Of a stretch of 5,082 nt of DNA, positions 1 to 4,789 are shown in pieces. A program made the translations under genes and the position numbers. This stretch comes from Chloroflexota bacterium (lineage in GTDB: Bacteria > Chloroflexota > Anaerolineae > Anaerolineales > Villigracilaceae). Numbering within the stretch: position 1 is the stretch's first letter; each line of letters starts with the position of its first letter. Location of the stretch: assembly GCA_021812905.1 (NCBI GenBank), contig JAKAMM010000148.1, forward strand, positions 1-5,082, given 5' to 3'. Below the pieces are notes generated by a model that was not told where the DNA came from, made no database searches, and saw nothing but the letters and a program-made list of their open reading frames with translations.

Positions 1-66
1 GGCAATCCCGATTTGATCGCCACGGTACGCGGCGTGGGCTACCGTTTTGAGGATGAACCGCTATGA
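1..66 (+). CDS. OmpR-family response regulator, C-terminal end (partial)
   Basis: Only the last 21 codons and the TGA stop are in the window; the gene starts upstream. The translated tail contains [10 protein letters not shown], the final beta-hairpin of the OmpR/PhoB winged-helix DNA-binding domain, where the R-G-x-G-Y-R/x-F signature is nearly invariant. The family are cytoplasmic transcription factors whose N-terminal receiver domain is phosphorylated on Asp by a partner kinase. The stop overlaps the kinase start (ATGA, 63-66), so the two genes are almost certainly co-transcribed and translationally coupled as a two-component pair. The DNA targets cannot be inferred from this tail. What is seen is the motif and the overlap; the pairing is inference from gene order. 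Confidence 0.9.
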   Translation, partial: GNPDLIATVRGVGYRFEDEPL

Positions 67-1202
67 ACTACATCCGATCCCGTTTGGGAGTTAAATTATT
101 CCTGTCGTTTTTGGCTGTTATTTTGATCGGGGTGATTGTGATCGTCCTGACGACCAGCTTTACCACGCCTGTGGCTTATGAGCACCATCTGATGTATATG
201 GATCAGCAGACCGGCGGGATGGGCATGATGGGACAGGGGCAAGGGTTCGGGCTTGGGGCGGGCGGTATGATGAGCTATTACCAGGATTTCCAGGCATCCT
301 TCAATGAGGCCTTGTTGATCGCTTTGGCGGCGGCCTCCCTGGCAGGCATCCTGGTTAGCATTTATTTGAGTCGCAGCATTGTAGCGCCCTTGCGCGCCAT
401 GATGAACGCGAGTGGGCGGATTGCCGAGGGACATTACGATGAGCGCGTGCAGGTTGCAGGTAGGGATGAACTGGCGCAACTGGGTGGACGTTTCAATCAA
501 ATGGCCGAACAATTGGAGCAGGTGGAATCCATGCGCCGCCGACTGATCGGTGACGTGACCCACGAGCTGCGGACGCCGTTGACCGCCATTAAAGGCTCGA
601 TGGAAGGCCTGATGGATGGCGTCCTGCCTGCCAATGACGAGACCTATCAACAGATCCATCAGGAAGCCGATCGTCTCAGCCGCCTGGTGGATGACTTGCA
701 GGAACTCAGCCGTGTGGAGGCTCACGCGTATGAATTGAACCTGCGCTCTGTGGACGTTTCCGCTTTAATCGCCACGGTCATGAAGCGATTGAGCTACCAG
801 TTCGAAGACAAGCGCGTCAGCCTCACCTCCAGCCTGCCACCGGAACCATTGCGTGTTCTGGCTGACGAGGATCGCATCCTGCAAGTGTTGACCAACCTGG
901 CGGGGAACGCACTGCAATACACGCCCCAGGGCGGGACGGTGGCCCTGACAGCCGAGCGCATCGGCAATGAGATCCAGATGTCGGTGCGCGATACGGGGAT
1001 AGGTATCCTTGCCGAGCATCTCGACCATATCTTTGATCGCTTCTATCGCGTGGACAAATCCCGTTCGCGGGTGCGCGGCGGTTCAGGTATCGGACTGACG
1101 ATTGCGAAACACCTGGTCGAGGCGCATGGTGGCAGGATTTGGGTGCAAAGCGATGGAGAAGGAAAAGGCAGCCTCTTTTCGTTCACGCTGCCAGTTGGAT
1201 AG
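63..1202 (+). CDS. Membrane sensor histidine kinase (HAMP-HisKA-HATPase_c)
   Basis: Complete 379-aa two-component kinase, near BaeS/PhoR-type kinases in domain order. TM1 is about residues 11-31, a short extracytoplasmic loop runs 32-82, and TM2 is about 83-103. HAMP follows at about 101-155, then HisKA with phospho-acceptor His167 in the H-box DVTHELRTP. The ATPase domain shows the N-box (N278, N282), G1 DTGIG (310-314), F-box FDRFYR (324-329) and G2 GGSGIG (339-344). All catalytic boxes are intact, so it should autophosphorylate and pass phosphate to the regulator encoded just upstream. The loop is unusual: seven Met (44-70), paired His41-His42 and many Gly, with no recognisable PAS or Cache domain. 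A metal or redox signal is possible but is inference. The start is fixed by the ATGA overlap; a weak GAGG lies 10 nt upstream. Confidence 0.95.
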   Translation: MNYIRSRLGVKLFLSFLAVILIGVIVIVLTTSFTTPVAYEHHLMYMDQQTGGMGMMGQGQGFGLGAGGMMSYYQDFQASFNEALLIALAAASLAGILVSIYLSRSIVAPLRAMMNASGRIAEGHYDERVQVAGRDELAQLGGRFNQMAEQLEQVESMRRRLIGDVTHELRTPLTAIKGSMEGLMDGVLPANDETYQQIHQEADRLSRLVDDLQELSRVEAHAYELNLRSVDVSALIATVMKRLSYQFEDKRVSLTSSLPPEPLRVLADEDRILQVLTNLAGNALQYTPQGGTVALTAERIGNEIQMSVRDTGIGILAEHLDHIFDRFYRVDKSRSRVRGGSGIGLTIAKHLVEAHGGRIWVQSDGEGKGSLFSFTLPVG

Positions 1203-1213
1203 CAAAATAACAA

Positions 1214-1272
1214 GGGTGTGTTGCATTTCGGTTGAAACTGTCGTTCTTTCTCAACTTATTTGAAGCACACCC
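1214..1272. repeat. Inverted repeat flanking a 35-nt spacer, downstream of the kinase gene
   Basis: GGGTGTGTTGCA (1214-1225) pairs with TGAAGCACACCC (1261-1272) in 11 of 12 positions, counting one G-U. Inside it, GTTGA (1231-1235) can pair with TCAAC (1251-1255). It lies 11 nt after the kinase stop, where a terminator is expected, but the plus strand lacks a T-run after the stem. On the minus strand the stem is followed by TTGTTATTTTG. It may be a weak terminator, a backup to the stronger hairpin at 1285-1303, or a 3' end stabiliser. Confidence 0.35.
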
Positions 1273-1279
1273 AAAGAAC

Positions 1280-1303
1280 AAAAAGGGCGACGCGAGGTCG
1301 CCC
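1280..1303 (-). terminator. Rho-independent terminator of the lipoprotein gene
   Basis: Perfect 7-bp GC-rich stem GGGCGAC/GTCGCCC (1285-1291 with 1297-1303) with a 5-nt loop. On the minus strand it is followed directly by five T (1284-1280). It starts 7 nt after the lipoprotein stop codon. The plus strand has no T-run after the stem, so it should act only on minus-strand transcription. Confidence 0.85.
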
Positions 1304-1310
1304 AAAGTTA

Positions 1311-2012
1311 TTATGGGGTTGTGGGTTTGATTTCACCGATGTCGGTTGGAATACCGCCGACCACATCCAGGTCAGTGCAGGATTGTTTATCCACGCGAAG
1401 CAGCAGGTTTCCATCGGAACTGGCATCCACCTGGATGATGGTATCTTTCTTGAAAGTCGTGTCCACGGTTAATTTCAATGTGACTTGATAGCCTGCCGGT
1501 AGATTGTCCACACACTTCGTTTTGTCAGGGTGCGGGCGTCCTTCGTCTGCGGCGCGTAATAGACCGCAAGCATTGGGTAAATCTACCGTGCCGGTATTTT
1601 GGAGCGTCACGTAGGCGTTGGTCACTTCGCCCATGCCGTGCAAAATATCAATGCCGGTGTTGCAGCCAATGATGACCACTTGGATGGCCTGGATCGGGAT
1701 GAGGGTGGCAGTTGGTGAGGGTGACGGCGATGGCGTCTCTGTATCAGTGACGGCCGCGGTTACAGATACTGTGGGACTGAAGGTTGGGGATGTGTCGGCG
1801 CTGGAGGTCGGTGTGGTGGGGGTAACGGTGGCGATTTGCGGGACGGGTGAGAACGTCACAGTTGGGATCAGGATGATGGGCGTTGCCGTCACGATACCGG
1901 GTGTGCGCGATGGGATTGGCGTCCAGACGGGGAACGGTTGCGGGGTGACGGACCAGGGTCCGCAGGCGGTTAGCAGAATGGTCAAAAGGAAAAATACAAT
2001 CAATTTATTCAT
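1311..2012 (-). CDS. Secreted lipoprotein with Thr/Pro/Ser stalk and Cys-containing C-terminal domain
   Basis: Complete 233-aa protein of unknown function. Residues 1-16 form a lipoprotein signal peptide (Lys3, hydrophobic core, then lipobox LTAC with Cys17), so it should be lipid-anchored outside the membrane. Residues 18-108 are a low-complexity Thr/Pro/Ser stalk (TPSPSPSPTAT near 93-103), a common style in Chloroflexota surface proteins. Residues 109-233 look like a beta-rich domain (VTNAYVTLQNTGTVDLPNAC at 130-149) with four Cys (117, 149, 167, 212) that could form two disulfides. The NTG-type strand turn recalls CARDB-like beta-sandwiches, but I do not recognise a named family. The start is set by the signal peptide and by GGAG 8 nt upstream; the frame stays open further 5' to 2126, but that extension would bury the signal sequence. 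It has its own promoter and terminator, so it is monocistronic. Confidence 0.85.
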   Translation of the reverse strand: MNKLIVFFLLTILLTACGPWSVTPQPFPVWTPIPSRTPGIVTATPIILIPTVTFSPVPQIATVTPTTPTSSADTSPTFSPTVSVTAAVTDTETPSPSPSPTATLIPIQAIQVVIIGCNTGIDILHGMGEVTNAYVTLQNTGTVDLPNACGLLRAADEGRPHPDKTKCVDNLPAGYQVTLKLTVDTTFKKDTIIQVDASSDGNLLLRVDKQSCTDLDVVGGIPTDIGEIKPTTP

Positions 2013-2020
2013 GGCGCCTG

Positions 2021-2026
2021 CTCCTT
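2021..2026 (-). promoter_or_regulatory. Ribosome binding site that decides the lipoprotein start
   Basis: On the minus strand AAAGGAG lies 8 nt before the ATG at 2012. It supports this internal Met over the upstream one at 2126, which has no comparable site and precedes no signal peptide. Confidence 0.75.
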
Positions 2027-2036
2027 TCTTTTCTTT

Positions 2037-2064
2037 ATTGTACCCAGCTTGTGTTGCATGGCAA
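2037..2064 (-). promoter_or_regulatory. Sigma70-type promoter of the lipoprotein gene
   Basis: Minus strand: TTGCCA (2064-2059; 5/6 to TTGACA), 16-bp spacer, TACAAT (2042-2037; 5/6 to TATAAT). Predicted start near 2030, giving a short leader that contains the ribosome site. Found by eye; both boxes and the spacing fit the consensus. Confidence 0.6.
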
Positions 2065-2088
2065 GATGACAATCGCGGCTTTGTGAAG

Positions 2089-2100
2089 GCTCGAACGAGC
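2089..2100. repeat. Short palindrome GCTCG-AA-CGAGC upstream of the lipoprotein promoter
   Basis: Two perfect 5-bp arms around AA, centred about 31 bp upstream of the lipoprotein -35 box. The 2-nt centre is too small for a stable hairpin, so if it has a function it is more likely a protein-binding dyad. A 10-bp dyad is not rare by chance. Confidence 0.25.
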
Positions 2101-2145
2101 ATAAAAAGTATTGCATTTTTTAGCACTCTGTGGGAGAATAAAAGC

Positions 2146-2186
2146 GATCTCGTCGCGGGGTGCCCCCCTCACCCGGCGGCGAGATC
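2146..2186. repeat. Strong hairpin with C-rich loop between divergent genes
   Basis: GATCTCGTCGC (2146-2156) pairs with GCGGCGAGATC (2176-2186) over 11 bp with one G-U. After a G-G mismatch, GGGTG (2158-2162) pairs with CACCC (2170-2174). The apical loop is CCCCCCT. Together these are 16 pairs in 41 nt. It lies upstream of both neighbouring promoters, so it is in neither predicted mRNA. The minus strand continues GCTTTTATT, so it could stop minus-strand read-through from the permease region; it could also be a REP-like dispersed repeat. The function is unknown. Confidence 0.6.
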
Positions 2187-2224
2187 ATTTAACGGGGATT
2201 TTTGGGATAGATTTTGCAGCGGCC

Positions 2225-2233
2225 TGTTATAAT
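2225..2233 (+). promoter_or_regulatory. Extended -10 promoter of the TauE/SafE-type gene
   Basis: TGTTATAAT is a perfect -10 hexamer (TATAAT, 2228-2233) with the extended TGn element. No good -35 lies 16-18 bp upstream; the closest, TTGGGA (2202-2207), has a 20-bp spacer. Extended -10 promoters often work without a -35. The predicted start is near 2240, about 18 nt before the ATG. Confidence 0.6.
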
Positions 2234-2257
2234 GCTCTATCTTGCCCAACGGCGCTT

Positions 2258-2977
2258 ATGATGGAAGTAAATACACTACTGATTGGAATAATCCTATTCC
2301 TGGCTGCTTTCACACAAAGCCTGGCCGGTTTTGGTGTGGCACTGATCTCGATGGCATTACTGCCCGAATTGATGGGGATCCGCATGGCGACGCCTTTGGT
2401 GGCAATCGTCTCGTTGGTTGTGGATGTGGCAGTCTTGCTGCGTTATCGGGAAGCGCTGGACCTGCATAAGATCTGGCGTGTAGTGCTGGCAGCTTTGGTG
2501 GGCACGCCTGTGGGTGTATATTTTCTCTCAAGTGTGGATGAGCATCTGGCAATGATCATTCTGGGTATTATTCTGGCAGGGTATGCCTTATACGCCTTGT
2601 TGGGGTTGCGCCTGCCTAGATTGGAACATCCGCTGTGGAGTTATATAGCGGGCCTTTGGGGAGGAATGTTGGGAGGCGCGTATAACACGTCCGGGCCGCC
2701 GGTTATTGTTTATGCAGACTGCCGCGCCTGGCCGCGTGAAACGTTCAAGAGCAACTTGCAGGGGTATTTTCTGGTCAGCAGCCTGGCTACGCTGGCCAGC
2801 CACGCGTTGAATGGCAATCTCAAGTCCTCAGTTTGGGATACCTTCTGGTGGACCCTGCCGTTTATCGTGGCGGGACTGCTGGCTGGATTCGGTCTTGACC
2901 GCTGGGTAAAGCCTGAGTTTTTCCGGCGGATCGTCCTGATCCTGCTGGTGGTAATGGGAATCCGGTTGATGCTGTAG
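2258..2977 (+). CDS. TauE/SafE family (DUF81) membrane permease
   Basis: A 239-aa, very hydrophobic protein with about seven or eight membrane segments, the usual size for this family (PF01925). It carries the two diverged repeats expected: an N-terminal FTQSLAGFG (18-26) followed by GTPVGVYFL (82-90), and GGMLGGAYNTSGPPVIVY (135-152) with the conserved Gly-Pro-Pro of the second half, then RETFKSNLQGYF (160-171). Characterised members move sulfite, sulfoacetate or related small organic sulfur anions, usually outward; the substrate here cannot be read from sequence. The start is ATG 2258 or the adjacent ATG 2261. The frame is open back to 2111, but that stretch is hydrophilic, crosses a hairpin and the TATAAT box, and begins before the predicted transcript. 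No clear Shine-Dalgarno precedes the ATG. It ends with tandem in-frame stops TAG TGA. It converges with the glutaredoxin-like gene 41 nt downstream. Confidence 0.88.
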   Translation: MMEVNTLLIGIILFLAAFTQSLAGFGVALISMALLPELMGIRMATPLVAIVSLVVDVAVLLRYREALDLHKIWRVVLAALVGTPVGVYFLSSVDEHLAMIILGIILAGYALYALLGLRLPRLEHPLWSYIAGLWGGMLGGAYNTSGPPVIVYADCRAWPRETFKSNLQGYFLVSSLATLASHALNGNLKSSVWDTFWWTLPFIVAGLLAGFGLDRWVKPEFFRRIVLILLVVMGIRLML

Positions 2978-3018
2978 TGAACGGTCCTGATTCTTCCTTC
3001 TGGATGTGTGGCGAGCTT

Positions 3019-3282
3019 TTAGTTGAATCTAATAGCCAATTCTGCATCCGACGGCTCCACCAGTTTGACGCCATCGGGGAAAATAATGGTCGGAACTGAA
3101 CGCTTTCCATTGTTGACTTGCTTAACGAATTCTGCGGCCCTGCGGTCTTCATCCACATTGACTGTGAGATAGGAAATTTTGTTGCGCTCAAAAAAAGATT
3201 TGGCGCGCCTACAATCCGGGCACCAGTCTACGGAGTACATTACGATCTGGCGCGGTTGTAGTGTGTAAAGGTCATCGGTCAT
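3019..3282 (-). CDS. Glutaredoxin-like small redox protein (CPDC)
   Basis: Complete 87-aa thioredoxin-fold protein. Strand beta1 (QIVMYSVDW) leads into the active site C21-P-D-C24. The cis-proline loop is SVP (62-64), followed by TIIFPDG (65-71). This matches short glutaredoxins of the actinobacterial mycoredoxin-like group (TIGR02200 style) and NrdH-like proteins, which reduce disulfides or mixed disulfides in the cytoplasm. The second half has LVEPSDAEL where classic glutaredoxins carry a GG-D glutathione-binding motif, so the reductant may be another low-molecular-weight thiol or thioredoxin reductase; that part is inference. The start is set by GGAGG 6 nt upstream; the longer open frame to 3531 runs into the IS and is not real. 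It has its own promoter just outside the IS end. No clear terminator is seen in the 41-nt gap to the permease gene. Confidence 0.9.
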   Translation of the reverse strand: MTDDLYTLQPRQIVMYSVDWCPDCRRAKSFFERNKISYLTVNVDEDRRAAEFVKQVNNGKRSVPTIIFPDGVKLVEPSDAELAIRFN

Positions 3283-3288
3283 TTTTGC

Positions 3289-3293
3289 CCTCC
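3289..3293 (-). promoter_or_regulatory. Ribosome binding site of the glutaredoxin-like gene
   Basis: GGAGG on the minus strand, 6 nt before the ATG at 3282. It fixes the start inside a longer open frame. Confidence 0.8.
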
Positions 3294-3313
3294 CGAGGCA
3301 TTGAGTTTTGTAT

Positions 3314-3342
3314 ATTATCGCACACTTCTTTCGATGTGGCAG
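3314..3342 (-). promoter_or_regulatory. Probable promoter of the glutaredoxin-like gene
   Basis: Minus strand: CTGCCA (3342-3337; 4/6), 17-bp spacer, GATAAT (3319-3314; 5/6). The predicted start is near 3307, giving a leader of about 25 nt. The -35 box lies only 11 bp from the insertion sequence end, so the promoter appears untouched by the insertion. Confidence 0.45.
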
Positions 3343-3350
3343 GGGTGGAA

Positions 3351-3374
3351 TGACAGGGCAATCGCATCTAAATT
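3351..3374 (+). repeat. Terminal inverted repeat of the ISAs1-family element (transposase 3' end)
   Basis: Begins TGACAGGGCAATCGCATC and matches the reverse complement of 4544-4567 over 24 of 24 positions. The family's ends normally start CAGGG, which puts the true tip at 3354; the outer TGA may be chance flank identity. The transposase stop codon (3368-3370) lies inside this repeat. Confidence 0.95.
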
Positions 3375-4510
3375 CCTGCGGCCAGCACCTTGAGCAAGTA
3401 CTCATCGTTCCAGGCGGCTTGCAGTTGTTTGGCGTGAATGCCACCTTTGGCCGTTTTCTCCTGTTTGAGCAGGTTGAGAGCAATGTGGCGCAGAACCGCC
3501 AGGTTTTCGGGAGCTTGGTCTTTGCGGACACGGCTGTGATCTTCGTTCAAGGCGACATCCAGCACCCAATGTAACTTGTTTTCGATGGACCAGTGTTTGC
3601 GAACCGCATGAAGGATTCGATCCGCATTATTGGGCAAACTGGTGATGTAGTAGCGCACATATCTTGTTACCTTGTCGCCGATGATGCGAGTGCAAATCAC
3701 CATGGCAATACTTCGCAACCCGATCCAGTTTTCCAAGTCTCGGATGAGACGCAAATAGGCAGGATCGGAGGTGCTCCAACATTCGCGAATGTCAATGCGT
3801 CCATGCCCCTTGTTGACCGTCTTTTTGTATTCATAAGCGGCGTACTTGAAATCGCTGGCCTGATCCACGGCAAATAAGGTTGCAATGTCTTCAAACAGGT
3901 GTCCCTGGTTCTCTTTGACGCTCAAAACATACTCTGCCTGGGCTTCCACGATGGTTTTGGCGATGTTGGTTTGCGTTCCCATGGCGTCAATCGTGACAAT
4001 ACAGCCTGAGATGGAAAGAATCTTGAGCAATTCGGGAATAGCGGTGATTTCGTTCGACTTTTCATCTACTTTGCGCTGTCCCAGGACAATCTCATTCTCC
4101 GCCGCCCAGGCGCTGACCATGTAAATCGCCCGTTTTCCCAATTTCTCATCGTCGGAACCACGCAAACACTTCCCATCAATGTTAATGACTTGTCCCTGAA
4201 TGAGTTCATTCACTGCCCATACCCATTCCCAAAACGCCATCTGAAACTCTTGCGCATTTATCATCGAGAAGACCCGACCAAAGGTGTCGTGAGAAGGTAT
4301 TCCATTGGGCAGGTCCAGAAAGGTTCTCAGCCACAACTCCTTGCTTTTGCCGAAGTTCTCGATGTCCGTCCAGCCTTCCGCTCCGCAGATTACGGCACAA
4401 ATGGCAATGGCGATAATGTTAATCAGTTTGTGTTCTTTCGTTCGGTCCTTGCGTGGATCCGTGACCTTGCTAAAATGTTCCTCAATCGCTTCCAGTGGCT
4501 TCTTGGGCAT
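3368..4510 (-). CDS. ISAs1-family transposase (DDE)
   Basis: Complete 380-aa transposase, the usual family length. The N-terminal part (about 5-95) is the ISAs1-type associated domain, with the HFSKVTDPR start and SHDTFGRVF near 73-81. The catalytic DDE core follows: NIDGK (D112), TIDAMGTQ (D175) with VKENQGHLF (198-206), and the C-terminal HWSIENKLHWVLDV (306-319) with E310, followed by the typical EDHSR. All three acidic residues are present and there is no frameshift. It would cut and join the element's own ends. Translation starts at ATG 4510 after a full AGGAGGT. The stop lies inside the terminal repeat and no terminator follows, so transcription may continue into the glutaredoxin-like gene on the same strand. 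Confidence 0.97.
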   Translation of the reverse strand: MPKKPLEAIEEHFSKVTDPRKDRTKEHKLINIIAIAICAVICGAEGWTDIENFGKSKELWLRTFLDLPNGIPSHDTFGRVFSMINAQEFQMAFWEWVWAVNELIQGQVINIDGKCLRGSDDEKLGKRAIYMVSAWAAENEIVLGQRKVDEKSNEITAIPELLKILSISGCIVTIDAMGTQTNIAKTIVEAQAEYVLSVKENQGHLFEDIATLFAVDQASDFKYAAYEYKKTVNKGHGRIDIRECWSTSDPAYLRLIRDLENWIGLRSIAMVICTRIIGDKVTRYVRYYITSLPNNADRILHAVRKHWSIENKLHWVLDVALNEDHSRVRKDQAPENLAVLRHIALNLLKQEKTAKGGIHAKQLQAAWNDEYLLKVLAAGI

Positions 4511-4514
4511 GGCT

Positions 4515-4521
4515 ACCTCCT
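4515..4521 (-). promoter_or_regulatory. Strong Shine-Dalgarno of the transposase gene
   Basis: AGGAGGT on the minus strand, with AGGAGG 5 nt from the ATG at 4510. This is unusually strong for a transposase, which is often translated weakly. Confidence 0.85.
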
Positions 4522-4543
4522 ACGGGATAGCCAGTTTTACCTC

Positions 4544-4567
4544 AATTTAGATGCGATTGCCCTGTCA
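4544..4567 (-). repeat. Terminal inverted repeat of the ISAs1-family element (transposase 5' end)
   Basis: Reverse complement reads TGACAGGGCAATCGCATC onward, identical over 24 bp to 3351-3374. Together with the flanking T it creates TTGACA (4568-4563) reading inward towards the transposase. No good -10 follows at 16-18 bp, so this is only a partial promoter. Confidence 0.95.
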
Positions 4568-4579
4568 AAATCATTGACA
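4563..4579. repeat. Dyad TGTCAA-N5-TTGACA across the IS end
   Basis: Perfect 6-bp arms around AATCA. The left arm overlaps the IS tip and is a -35-like box for the minus strand; the right arm is the -35 of the argG leader promoter. It could be an operator or a target preference, or simply two similar boxes brought together by the insertion. Confidence 0.4.
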
Positions 4580-4601
4580 CATTTCACTTCGGTAGTAAAA
4601 T
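4574..4601 (+). promoter_or_regulatory. Strong promoter of the argG leader and argG
   Basis: TTGACA (perfect -35, 4574-4579), 16-bp spacer, TAAAAT (5/6, 4596-4601). The predicted transcription start is A4609 or A4610, only 2-3 nt before the leader ATG at 4612. It is the best promoter seen upstream of argG and starts 9 bp beyond the IS end, so any upstream activating DNA has been replaced by IS sequence. Confidence 0.75.
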
Positions 4602-4611
4602 TGCGCCCAAT

Positions 4612-4707
4612 ATGTTCAGCTCGTTTGCGTTACCGCGCTCCCGTCGTCCGAAGCCCACTTCTCTTCGAGAAGGTTGGGATCGTTTTGTTTGGATGACGGA
4701 ACGCTAA
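4612..4707 (+). CDS. Arg-rich leader peptide of argG (31 codons)
   Basis: ATG to TAA, 31 residues, six of them Arg (positions 9, 11, 12, 19, 24, 31). The core reads LPRSRRPKP, with tandem CGT CGT at 4642-4647. The product is probably unimportant; translating it would measure arginyl-tRNA supply. The first three Arg codons sit inside the 5' strand of the leader hairpin, where a stalled ribosome would act. There is no Shine-Dalgarno, but the predicted RNA start is 2-3 nt upstream, so it would be read as a near-leaderless mRNA, as known for some trpL leaders. The stop is 34 nt before the terminator stem. There is no homology evidence; the call rests on composition, position and RNA structure. 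A chance short ORF remains possible. Confidence 0.65.
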   Translation: MFSSFALPRSRRPKPTSLREGWDRFVWMTER

Positions 4708-4741
4708 TCGCATGCGCTGATACACATCCTGTTCGTCAACC

Positions 4742-4775
4742 AAAACAGCCCTCCTTCTCGGAGGGCTGTTTTTTT
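4742..4775 (+). terminator. Intrinsic terminator/attenuator before argG
   Basis: Perfect 13-bp stem AAAACAGCCCTCC (4742-4754) with GGAGGGCTGTTTT (4760-4772), a TTCTC loop, and a T-run from 4769 to 4775. No plus-strand gene other than the leader ORF lies upstream, so its natural role is to end leader transcripts of about 165 nt from 4609. The argG ribosome site begins 9 nt after it, as in classic attenuators. Confidence 0.92.
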
Positions 4776-4783
4776 CAGCTCAC

Positions 4784-4789
4784 AAGGAG
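4784..4789 (+). promoter_or_regulatory. Ribosome binding site of argG
   Basis: AAGGAG, 5 nt before ATG 4795. It lies just beyond the terminator T-run, so it is present only on read-through RNA and is not sequestered by the terminator stem. Confidence 0.85.

Larger units (their letters stand above)
3354..4564 (-). mobile_element. Complete ISAs1-family insertion sequence
   Basis: A 1211-bp element bounded by CAGGG...CCCTG tips and near-24-bp perfect inverted repeats, containing one full-length ISAs1-type transposase gene. Size, tips and single-ORF layout fit the family (about 1.2-1.35 kb). The family normally makes 8-10 bp target duplications, but the flanks here (TGGAATGA left, TCAAAATC right) do not match at 8, 9 or 10 bp. 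It lies between the divergent glutaredoxin-like and argG promoters. Intact ORF and repeats suggest it is active or recent; the missing duplication suggests a past rearrangement or recombination between copies. Confidence 0.95.

Noticed and set aside
96..725. 209-codon minus-strand frame opposite the histidine kinase
   Set aside because: The sense strand is a fully intact kinase with all motifs; the antisense product is His/Gln-rich with no recognisable domain.
1618..2232. 204-codon plus-strand frame opposite the lipoprotein gene
   Set aside because: The Val/Gly/Thr-rich product is the mirror of the Thr/Pro/Ser stalk repeats; it has no start context and no family features.
2111..2257. N-terminal extension of the permease from a TTG at 2111
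   Set aside because: The extension is hydrophilic, overlaps the hairpin and the TATAAT box, and starts before the predicted transcription start.
3283..3531. N-terminal extension of the glutaredoxin-like protein into the IS
   Set aside because: It overlaps the transposase gene in another frame; GGAGG and the family length both support the start at 3282.
4627..4656. T-box-like wording (TTACCGCG followed by CGTCC) in the argG leader
   Set aside because: It resembles the end of a T-box antiterminator, but the required AGGGTGGN 5' part is missing, there is no room for a specifier stem, and the stretch is better explained as Arg codons inside the leader hairpin.
4190..4696. Plus-strand open frame running from the IS into the argG leader
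   Set aside because: It is antisense to the intact transposase for most of its length, crosses the IS end, and resembles no family.
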